DNA of 7,569 nucleotides from an uncultured Eubacteriales bacterium (GTDB taxonomy: Bacteria; Bacillota; Clostridia; Oscillospirales; CAG-272), in assembly GCA_900547725.1 (NCBI GenBank), contig URHR01000084.1, positions 1 through 7,569 of the forward strand, given 5' to 3'. The notes below the pieces were generated by a model. It saw only the letters and a list, made by a program, of their open reading frames with translations. It searched no databases and was not told where the DNA came from. The translations under genes and the position numbers were made by a program. Positions 1-5,695 of this stretch are shown one piece after another (positions within the stretch are counted from its first letter, which is position 1; each line of letters starts with the position of its first letter).

Positions 1-22
1 GCCCCCTCTTTCAAGAGGGGGC
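1..22 (-). terminator. GC-rich hairpin downstream of the ger operon
   Basis: A perfect palindrome: GCCCCCTCTT at 1-10 pairs with AAGAGGGGGC at 13-22, with two bases between the arms (a real loop would open a few more pairs). It lies about 47 bases beyond the last stop codon of the leftward operon, so it is placed to end that transcript. The sequence that would follow on the minus strand is outside the window, so a U-tract cannot be checked. It is part of the flanking repeat and may be a structural repeat as much as a terminator. Confidence 0.45.
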
Positions 23-71
23 TCTCTCCCTCCAAGGTCTTCCTTCCTCCCTCCCTCCGAGGTCTTCCTCA
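1..71 (-). repeat. Left copy of stop-codon-anchored inverted repeat
   Basis: Read on the minus strand, this stretch starts at the TGA stop of the amidase-like gene (69-71). It runs through a purine-rich tract with GGAAGACCTCGGAGGGAGG and CCTTGGAGGGAGAGAG, then enters a GC-rich palindrome at 1-22. The same sequence occurs in opposite orientation at 7486-7552. Aligned by eye, the copies differ by about two substitutions (at position 6, and within the GGTCTTCC stretch near 36-43) and by a 4-base GGGA insertion in this copy. The window begins inside the repeat, so the outer arm of the palindrome is not visible. It is probably a dispersed intergenic element; I cannot name a family. Confidence 0.85.
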
Positions 72-584
72 CCCCAGCACTCCATCCGCAAGTGCCAGCG
101 CGTAGCGGCGAACGGACGCGTCGGTCGGGAATTCCTTGTCGCGGTAGGGCAAGCGGAGAATCAGAATCACACAGGGACAAGGGGTTCTGCGCAGAAGTAC
201 CACGCCTGTCGCCGAGCGGATACCGCCGTCGCGCATTCCCGCTTCCCGCGACAGAGAGGCCAGAATCTGCTGCGCCAGATCGCCCGAGCGGGACTTCCGC
301 CGATAAACCATCGCGTCCGCACTCCCCGCGCAAGGATCTGCCGCCGCGCGGACATAAAGCCGCAACAGGCAATCCGCACCCCAACGCCGCGCCGCGTCCG
401 CGCAACGGGACGGTCTGCCGAAGCCTTCGTCCGGATCGGGAACTCCGCAGGAGGTCATCGTCTCGCACCCCCGCGCGTCCAACTCCCGTGACAACGCGCT
501 TCCGATCAACTCTACCGTATCCGGCTCCACGCCCCGACAGTTCACCCGCCGGGTCATCCCCGTGTCAATCATAATTTTTCGCAT
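69..584 (-). CDS. N-acetylmuramoyl-L-alanine amidase-like protein (Amidase_3 fold), predicted catalytically inactive
   Basis: The 171 residues are about the length of one Amidase_3 catalytic domain. The family order is recognisable: KIMIDTG at the N-terminus (normally DAGHGG), a helix with VELIGSALSRELDARG, GADCLLRLYVRAA (normally GADxxISIHANA), residues 103-128 matching the segment before the last strand, and TPCPCVILILRL (normally the VELGF strand). The residues that define the enzyme are changed: M10 replaces the first zinc histidine, Y77 the second, and I142 the catalytic glutamate. The middle zinc ligand is uncertain; E20 is close but may be one residue out of register. No signal peptide is visible, and an in-frame stop lies just upstream, so none can be added by extending the start. 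AGAGAGGAG sits about 8 bases before the ATG. It is the fourth gene of the ger operon, 64 bases after gerB. I infer a non-enzymatic role, perhaps peptidoglycan or partner binding. A decaying pseudogene is possible, but the frame is intact and has its own ribosome binding site. Confidence 0.7.
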   Translation of the reverse strand: MRKIMIDTGMTRRVNCRGVEPDTVELIGSALSRELDARGCETMTSCGVPDPDEGFGRPSRCADAARRWGADCLLRLYVRAAADPCAGSADAMVYRRKSRSGDLAQQILASLSREAGMRDGGIRSATGVVLLRRTPCPCVILILRLPYRDKEFPTDASVRRYALALADGVLG

Positions 585-601
585 GATGTACGCTCCTCTC
601 T

Positions 602-614
602 CCGCCTGCGGCGG
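602..614 (-). other. Small hairpin beside the ribosome binding site of the amidase-like gene
   Basis: CCGCC-TGC-GGCGG on the plus strand is a 5-bp inverted repeat with a 3-base loop in the 64-base gap between gerB and the amidase-like gene. On the transcript it ends directly before the AGAGAGGAG ribosome binding site. It is too short, and lacks the U-tract, to be a convincing terminator. It could affect translation or be chance in GC-rich DNA. Confidence 0.3.
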
Positions 615-648
615 TCAGTTTCAGTCTATGCCGTAAGCCGAGAAACGG

Positions 649-1605
649 TCAGAAAAAGAGCGCCGCAAGCAGAAAGATCAACAACGTCACGCAAAGAACG
701 GCGGGAACGCGCCGCGCAAGCCTCGGGAAAAAGCGCCCGAACAGCCGCCGCGCCACGGCAAGGCAGACCGCGCTCCGCGTCAGACACGCGAGATAGTCGG
801 GCAGATAGGAGAACCCCTCCAAGCGGAAAAAGTACGGACCGACCGAGATCATCCGCACCGCGTAAGCATACGGGTACGGATAGCGTGCCGCGAGAGACGA
901 ACCGAAAGTCAGAAGCGTCTGGAGCACACAGATCAACAAAAGCCCACAGCCCGCCGCAGTTCCGACAACCAGAGCGCGCTCCCCCCGGCGCGGCAGAACC
1001 AAGGCGAAATACGCGCTGAGCAGGACCAGCGGCAACAGGGTTTCGCGCCACAGAAGCAACAGCGGGCGCAGGAGCGCCTGCCAACCGTCGGGCAGTTTCA
1101 GCGCAATGTTTTCGGGACGGTAACCGGGCGCGCCCGCCGGAAACAGACCAACCGTGCAGAGCGCAACCGCCGCAAAAGCAAGAAGCGCGAAAATGTCCGT
1201 CCCCCGATCCCCGACCGACGACAGCCAGACCGCACAGCCGAGAAAAAGCAACAGCAACACGGGTTTTCCGCCACCCGGAAGAATGGTTTCAAACGAAAAG
1301 GAAAGGTAGTCGCGCATACAGTCAAACGCCGTGAATACCGCATACATACCGAGCAACAGCGCAACTGCTGCGGCAAGCACCCGCTTGGCGGGTCTGTCCG
1401 CAAGCGGCGCACGGAACAGGCGGCGCAGAAGCGGATAGCAGACCACCGCAGGAATCAGCGCGCCGAGCACCGACAGCAGGAACAGCCAGAGCGTTTCGCT
1501 CCCGCCGCCGCGCCACGGAAAGCGGAGCAGCGTATTCCCGACCGTAAACAGCGCCGCCAAAGCAATTTTGTGAAGCCCGAGAGGCTTTTTTTCATTCGTT
1601 GTCAT
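649..1605 (-). CDS. gerB: Spore germination protein GerB family (APC-type membrane permease subunit)
   Basis: GerB proteins are multi-pass membrane proteins of the amino acid-polyamine-organocation superfamily and are thought to bind or pass the germinant in the spore inner membrane. The protein is almost entirely hydrophobic, with about nine candidate membrane segments. The first is a broken helix, as expected in this fold (LHKIALAALFTVGNTLLRF). The late segment YAVRMISVGPYFFRLEGF matches the family's 'R-I-slg-fffRiE' region before the last helices. At 318 residues it is shorter than the roughly 360 usual for the family, and one late helix may be missing. Two ATGs compete: 1611 touches GGAGGG with no spacing, whereas 1605 has six bases. 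I therefore prefer 1605 (MTTNEKKP), giving a 14-base overlap with the end of gerC. It is the third gene of the ger operon; the gene order A-C-B differs from the A-B-C order of Bacillus gerA. Confidence 0.85.
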   Translation of the reverse strand: MTTNEKKPLGLHKIALAALFTVGNTLLRFPWRGGGSETLWLFLLSVLGALIPAVVCYPLLRRLFRAPLADRPAKRVLAAAVALLLGMYAVFTAFDCMRDYLSFSFETILPGGGKPVLLLLFLGCAVWLSSVGDRGTDIFALLAFAAVALCTVGLFPAGAPGYRPENIALKLPDGWQALLRPLLLLWRETLLPLVLLSAYFALVLPRRGERALVVGTAAGCGLLLICVLQTLLTFGSSLAARYPYPYAYAVRMISVGPYFFRLEGFSYLPDYLACLTRSAVCLAVARRLFGRFFPRLARRVPAVLCVTLLIFLLAALFF

Positions 1606-2245
1606 GGACATCCCTCCGGTTCACCGCCTGTCCCGCGTCGCTTTTCGGAAACTCCGACAGCACCGTTTTGCCGCTTCCCTTCGGCGCTGGAGAAAAGCGC
1701 GGCAGGGCGGCGCGGTCGATGTTTCCTTCCGTCAGTTCATACACCCGGCAGTGTACCGTCCGTTCTCCGGACAGCATCGCCTGCAGATCATACCCCATCG
1801 CAGGCGTGGACAGCCCGCCGAGCGCCAGAAGCGCGGCGGCGTCCGGAGCGGTTACCACCTGCATCTCGGGCGGCAGGGAATCCTCCGACAGCAGGTCGGC
1901 AAGCGCCGCATCCGATACGCCGTCCCCGAACACCATCACCGCGCAGTGCCCGAACAGCGGAGCGCGCGGAAAGCCCGAAAGCGCCGCGCCGTATGCCTCG
2001 GAAGCGGTTGCGCCAACGGCTTCAAGCACCAATCGTTCCGCCTCGTCCCCTTCGCGCGGAACCAACACTTCAAGCGAGATCCGAACGCCCGCTTCCTCCG
2101 CGTCAATCCCGATCGCCGCCACCAATGCGCCCTGCTCCGGCTCTTGCCCGCGCAGTCCCCGGCAGGAGAAAAGGGAGAGCGCCGCCGTGCACACGCAAAG
2201 GAGCGCCGCAACCCGCCGGGGGCTGTTCTTATGCTTCTTACTCAC
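1592..2245 (-). CDS. gerC: Spore germination lipoprotein GerC family, N-terminal domain only
   Basis: GerC proteins are lipid-anchored subunits of germinant receptors. The N-terminus has a basic stretch (SKKHKNSPRR), a hydrophobic core and a lipobox-like LFSC with C28 as the predicted lipidated cysteine (Phe at -2 is not ideal). The following domain shows family features: an ALVAAIGIDAEE strand (usually 'GIGID'), TASEAYGAALSGFPRAPLFGHCAVMVFGD (usually 'fGHl.vlviGe'), and a loop with LADLLSEDSLPPEMQVVTA. At 217 residues it stops where the C-terminal Ger(x)C domain normally begins; full-length members are about 370-400. The next gene starts at once, so no hidden C-terminal half exists in another frame here. 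The start is GTG, eight bases after GAGGGGG, and its first eight bases (GTGAGTAA) overlap the gerA stop, implying translational coupling. The short form may be a lineage-specific reduction; partial function loss is possible. Confidence 0.8.
   Translation of the reverse strand: MSKKHKNSPRRVAALLCVCTAALSLFSCRGLRGQEPEQGALVAAIGIDAEEAGVRISLEVLVPREGDEAERLVLEAVGATASEAYGAALSGFPRAPLFGHCAVMVFGDGVSDAALADLLSEDSLPPEMQVVTAPDAAALLALGGLSTPAMGYDLQAMLSGERTVHCRVYELTEGNIDRAALPRFSPAPKGSGKTVLSEFPKSDAGQAVNRRDVHDNE
1612..1617 (-). promoter_or_regulatory. Ribosome binding site deciding the gerB start
   Basis: On the minus strand GGAGGG is directly followed by ATGTCCATG. The first ATG has zero spacing and cannot be used efficiently. 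The second, at 1603-1605, has six bases, which fits Gram-positive initiation. The site lies inside the 3' end of gerC, so gerB translation is probably coupled to it. Confidence 0.6.
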
Positions 2246-3719
2246 GCCGTTTGCCCCCTCTCTGCCGCACCGAATTGCGCGAAAACGCAGGACGTGTGCG
2301 CATGAATCGCCACGGAAGCCGCCATGCGGTGTCCTTCAGTCCCTGCAGGTCGGGGTGTTCCAAGGGGGAAAGATACGGAACTCCATAGGAGGAAAGTCCC
2401 ATCAGCCGAACCGCGATCACGGTCAGCCCGAGAAAGCAACCGGGCAATCCCAACACCGCCGCGAGCAGAACCATGCCGACCCGCGCATACAGCACCGCAC
2501 CGCGCAGACGCGGCACCATCAGCCCCGCAATGCCCGAAAGCGCCACCACGATCAGCATCGGCGCGCTGACCAACCGTGCCTCGACCGCCGCCTGACCGAC
2601 CACAAGACCGCCGACAATGCTGAGCGTGTGCCCCAACTGTTGCGGCATCCGTGCGCCCGTTTCGCCGAGCAGTTCCAGAATGACGATCAGCGCAAGACAC
2701 TCGGTCAGGGACGAAAACGGTACGCCGGCGCGGGATTGCGCGGCGGAGAGAAGCAGAAAGGTGGGAAGCAGGCGGGTGTGATGGGTCAGGAGCGCAAGGT
2801 AGAGTGCGGGAACGGAAACCGTGAGAAAAAAGCTGACGTATCGCAACAAACGCCCGACCGACGACACCCAGAAACTCTGATAATAGTCCTCGTCGGACTG
2901 AAAATTCTCGCAGAACAGATACGGGACGGTCAGCACCACGGGCGTGCCGTCCACAATCAGCGCCACCCGCCCCTCCAACAGCTTGGAGGCGATGACGTCG
3001 GGGCGCTCGCTGCTGCCCGTTGTTTCGAACAGCGAAAAGGCATGATCCCGCGTCAGTTCGGCAATGTAGTTCGCGTCCAGAATGCCGTCGATCGAAATTT
3101 CCTCCAACCGCCGTCTGACCTCGCGCACCAGTCGCGGGCGGGCAAGCGAGGCAAGGTAGCAGACGAACACCATCGTGTCGGTTCGCCGTCCCACGCGCAG
3201 AACCTCCACCGCAAGATCGGGAGTCTGAAGCCGACGGCGCAACTGCGAGAGGTTGAGCATGGCAACCTCGTCGAAGCCCTCGCGCGGACCTTTCTGCACG
3301 GCTTCGTTTTCGGGTTCGCTGATGCCGCGTGTCCGGAAGCCCTTGGTGTTGATGAGCAGAGCGGTCGCCGCGCCCTCCACCAGAAGCACACTGTCGCCGT
3401 AAAGCAGGGCACGGAGCAGGTCGCGCACTTTTGCACCGACTTTGACATCTCCCGCGTAAAGCGCCGTCTCGAGCAGCCACTGCGCGGGATCTCCCTTTGC
3501 AGGCTCGGACAGCAGCAGGGGACGGATGACCGCATTGTAAATCAGTTCGTTGTTGACCATTCCGTCCAGATACAACAGCGCGCACCGCATTCCCGCCCCT
3601 GCGCGCACCTCGCGGAAACGAAACGTTCCGTCAAGGCGGAACAGTTCCCGCAGCATTTCAAAATCCGTCCCGAAATCGCCCGTCAACAACCGTCCGTCCT
3701 CTACCGCACAAGCAGGCAT
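2238..3719 (-). CDS. gerA: Spore germination protein GerA family (germinant receptor A subunit)
   Basis: GerA proteins form the large subunit of nutrient germinant receptors in the spore inner membrane. This 493-residue protein has the normal length and layout. A soluble N-terminal half (about 1-285) carries the family signatures: ALLYLDGMVN near 47-56, GPREGFDEVAMLNLSQLRRR at 144-163, SSERPDVIASKLLEGRVALI at 236-255 and VDGTP at 256-260, then ENFQSDEDYY at 271-280. The C-terminal half has about four to six hydrophobic segments between 290 and 440, including QQLGHTLSIVGGLVVGQAAV at 360-379, and ends in a basic tail. The ATG is preceded by AAGGAG with seven bases of spacing. It is the first gene of the leftward operon and overlaps gerC by eight bases. 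Which germinant is sensed cannot be read from sequence. The related SpoVAF subgroup is a weaker alternative, because gerC and gerB partners follow. Confidence 0.95.
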   Translation of the reverse strand: MPACAVEDGRLLTGDFGTDFEMLRELFRLDGTFRFREVRAGAGMRCALLYLDGMVNNELIYNAVIRPLLLSEPAKGDPAQWLLETALYAGDVKVGAKVRDLLRALLYGDSVLLVEGAATALLINTKGFRTRGISEPENEAVQKGPREGFDEVAMLNLSQLRRRLQTPDLAVEVLRVGRRTDTMVFVCYLASLARPRLVREVRRRLEEISIDGILDANYIAELTRDHAFSLFETTGSSERPDVIASKLLEGRVALIVDGTPVVLTVPYLFCENFQSDEDYYQSFWVSSVGRLLRYVSFFLTVSVPALYLALLTHHTRLLPTFLLLSAAQSRAGVPFSSLTECLALIVILELLGETGARMPQQLGHTLSIVGGLVVGQAAVEARLVSAPMLIVVALSGIAGLMVPRLRGAVLYARVGMVLLAAVLGLPGCFLGLTVIAVRLMGLSSYGVPYLSPLEHPDLQGLKDTAWRLPWRFMRTRPAFSRNSVRQRGGKRRE

Positions 3720-3754
3720 TGTGTCTCTCCTTTCGGTTTTCCGCTTTTCCGCTT

Positions 3755-3784
3755 TATCATACCCGCGTCCTGCCGAAGCGATAC
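3755..3784 (-). promoter_or_regulatory. Candidate forespore (sigma-G-like) promoter for the ger operon
   Basis: On the minus strand, GTATC (3784-3780) and TATGATA (3761-3755) are separated by 18 bases. The known sigma-G pattern is roughly GNATR, 17-18 bases, CATNNTA; the -35 fits four of five positions and the -10 about five of seven. An A-rich tract (minus strand) lies just upstream. The implied start leaves a leader of about 30 bases before the AAGGAG of gerA. Forespore expression is what is known for ger operons. The match is imperfect and could also serve another sigma factor. Confidence 0.4.
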
Positions 3785-3885
3785 GTTTTTTTTATTTTTC
3801 TTTTATTTCGGAATAAGACTTGATTTTATTCTAATATTTTCGACACTTTCCGCGTTTCGTCATAGTTGATTCATAAATCTTTTTC

Positions 3886-3904
3886 CGATTGTCCCTTTCA
3901 ATCG
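3886..3904. promoter_or_regulatory. Inverted repeat over the exporter promoter -35, possible operator
   Basis: CGATTGTCCCTTTCAATCG is a perfect 6-bp inverted repeat with a 7-base spacer. It covers the putative -35 hexamer (3896-3901) of the rightward promoter, a typical repressor position. No regulator gene is present in the window. Six-base arms can occur by chance, so this is only a candidate. Confidence 0.4.
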
Positions 3905-3924
3905 TTTGCTTAGTAGGATATAAT
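3896..3924 (+). promoter_or_regulatory. Putative vegetative promoter for the ABC exporter operon
   Basis: A perfect TATAAT (3919-3924) follows TTTCAA (3896-3901), a weak match to TTGACA, with the ideal 17-base spacing. Transcription would start near 3931, giving a leader of about 30 bases that contains AAAGGAG (3947-3953), eight bases before the TTG start codon. The surrounding 3785-3945 region is much richer in A and T than the flanking genes. Confidence 0.65.
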
Positions 3925-3961
3925 AGATCAGTTAGTTTATGACAGGAAAGGAGTCCGGGCT

Positions 3962-5695
3962 TTGAAAAAACTGCTTCGTTATCTCAAACCCTACACAAAG
4001 GAAAGCATCATCGCGCCGCTGTTTAAACTGCTGGAAGCGGGCTTTGATTTACTTGTTCCGATTGTTGTCAAAAAGATTATGGACGACGCCATTCCCACAG
4101 GTGACACAGCCGCCATCTGGAAACTTTGCGGGGTTCTGGTTCTCTTTGCTCTGGTCGGGTTGCTCTGCTCGATTACCGCGCAGTACTTTGCGGCACGCGC
4201 GGCGGTCGGTTTCGGTACGGATCTGCGGCGCGCGCTCTTCCGCAAAATCGGCGAATATTCCTACAGTCAGACCGACCGCGCGGGAACTTCAACGCTCATC
4301 ACCCGCATGACCGCAGATGTCAACCAACTGCAAACCGCCACCAACCACACCCTGCGCCTGTTGCTCCGCTCGCCGATTATCGTAATCGGTTCGGCAATCT
4401 TTGCTTTTACCATCAACGCACGGGGGGCAACGGTCTTTGTGGTGGTCATTCCGCTTCTGGCGGCGGTGGTCTTTTCCATCATGCTCGGCGGCGTGCCGCT
4501 TTACCGCAAGGTGCAGAAGGGGCTGGATCGTGTGACCTCGCTCACGCGCGAAAACCTTACAGGCGTGCGGGTCATCCGCGCATTCCGGAAAGAGACGGAG
4601 GAAACCGAGCGGTTTGACACAGCGAACCGCGCGCAGACCGCCATGCAGAACACGGTCGGTCGCATTGCGGCGCTGATGAACCCGCTCACGCTTCTGATTA
4701 TCGACGGCGGCATCATCGCCCTGCTTTACTCGGGCGCAATTCAGGTGGACGAGGGCATCATGACAAAGGGCGATGTGTTCGCGCTGACGAACTATATGTC
4801 GCAGATTCTTGTGGAACTGGTCAAGCTGGCAAACACCGTTATCATGATTAACAAGGGGGTTGCGGGCGCGGCGCGTATCGAAACGGTGCTCGCAGAGCCG
4901 ACAGGAATGCCCGTGGACGATTCGCTTCCCGCACCCGCGAACGCCGCGGGGACTGCGGTTGCGTTCGACCGCGTGGGACTGACCTACTCCGAGGGCGCAG
5001 AACCGTCGCTGACCGACATCAGCTTTACCGCCGCCCCGGGGGAGACCATCGGCATCATCGGTTCTACGGGTTCGGGCAAGACCTCCGTGGTCAACCTGAT
5101 CGCGCGTTTCTATGACGCCACGTCGGGAACGGTTGCCGTGGACGGCGTGAACGTCAAGGCGCGCTCGCCCGAGTTGTTGCGGGAAGAAATCGGTATCGTT
5201 CCGCAAAAGGCGGTGCTGTTCCGCGGAACGGTGCGTTCCAATCTGCTCTGGGGGCGCAACGGCGCGACCGACGATGAGCTGTGGGCGGCGCTGGAGCAGG
5301 CGCAGGCGAAATCCTTTGTGGAAGAAAAAGAGGGTGGACTGGACGCGCCCGTTGCGCAGAACGGAAAGAATTTCTCGGGCGGTCAGCGGCAACGGCTGAC
5401 GATTGCGCGGGCGCTTGTGCGCAAACCATCCATTCTGATTCTCGACGACAGCTCCTCTGCGCTCGACTACGCAACCGACGCGGCGTTGCGTGCGGCGATC
5501 CGCAATCTGGACTATCATCCCACGGTGTTCCTGATCTCTCAGCGCACTGCTTCCATCTGCCATGCCGATCGGATTCTGGTTCTCGACGACGGACGGCAGG
5601 TCGGGCTTGGCACGCACGAGGAACTGCTTCGAACCTGCCCTGTCTACCGTGAAATTTACGATTCCCAGTACAGAAAGGAGGGCGCGGACGCATGA
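3962..5695 (+). CDS. ABC exporter half-transporter, degenerate-site subunit (heterodimer partner A)
   Basis: This 577-residue protein fuses a six-helix exporter membrane domain (about 1-310) to a nucleotide-binding domain (about 330-577). Motifs: A-loop Y342, Walker A GSTGSGKTS 367-375, Q-loop Q415, signature FSGGQ 471-475, Walker B ILILDD 491-496, and switch ISQR with Q527. The catalytic Glu after Walker B is Asp (D496) and the switch His is Gln. Known heterodimeric exporters such as TM287/288 and BmrCD also carry a degenerate site with Asp at the Glu position, so this is a class feature and not decay. With the next gene it should form one exporter in the cell membrane, using ATP to expel a drug, lipid or peptide; the substrate cannot be deduced. 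Translation probably starts at TTG (3962) after AAAGGAG, giving MKKLLRYLKPY, a usual start for this family. It is the first gene of a two-gene operon divergent from the ger genes. Confidence 0.95.
   Translation: MKKLLRYLKPYTKESIIAPLFKLLEAGFDLLVPIVVKKIMDDAIPTGDTAAIWKLCGVLVLFALVGLLCSITAQYFAARAAVGFGTDLRRALFRKIGEYSYSQTDRAGTSTLITRMTADVNQLQTATNHTLRLLLRSPIIVIGSAIFAFTINARGATVFVVVIPLLAAVVFSIMLGGVPLYRKVQKGLDRVTSLTRENLTGVRVIRAFRKETEETERFDTANRAQTAMQNTVGRIAALMNPLTLLIIDGGIIALLYSGAIQVDEGIMTKGDVFALTNYMSQILVELVKLANTVIMINKGVAGAARIETVLAEPTGMPVDDSLPAPANAAGTAVAFDRVGLTYSEGAEPSLTDISFTAAPGETIGIIGSTGSGKTSVVNLIARFYDATSGTVAVDGVNVKARSPELLREEIGIVPQKAVLFRGTVRSNLLWGRNGATDDELWAALEQAQAKSFVEEKEGGLDAPVAQNGKNFSGGQRQRLTIARALVRKPSILILDDSSSALDYATDAALRAAIRNLDYHPTVFLISQRTASICHADRILVLDDGRQVGLGTHEELLRTCPVYREIYDSQYRKEGADA

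Noticed and set aside
92..574. Open frame on the plus strand opposite the amidase-like gene
   Set aside because: The product is a low-complexity Arg/Pro/Ser sequence. The minus-strand frame has a ribosome binding site, operon context and a family-like pattern.
626..1412. Alternative minus-strand frames inside gerB (626-1084 and 1098-1412)
   Set aside because: They are out-of-frame shadows of a hydrophobic GerB protein and lack plausible start sites and domains.
1592..1611. Frameshift in gerC hiding the missing C-terminal domain
   Set aside because: The GerB coding sequence starts within the last bases of gerC, leaving no room for about 170 more residues in any frame.
1599..3869. A 756-codon open frame on the plus strand, antisense to gerA and gerC
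   Set aside because: Its product is rich in Arg, Gln, His, Ser and Pro with no recognisable domain, and the opposite strand carries clear GerA and GerC signatures. Long antisense frames are expected opposite GC-rich codons.
5434..5545. Degraded Walker B and switch motif as a sign that the first ABC gene is a pseudogene
   Set aside because: Asp for Glu and Gln for His, paired with an altered signature in the partner, fit functional heterodimeric exporters.
4289..5617. A 442-codon open frame on the minus strand, antisense to the first ABC gene
   Set aside because: It lies fully within a well-supported ABC transporter gene, has Arg/His/Gln-biased composition and shows no domain.
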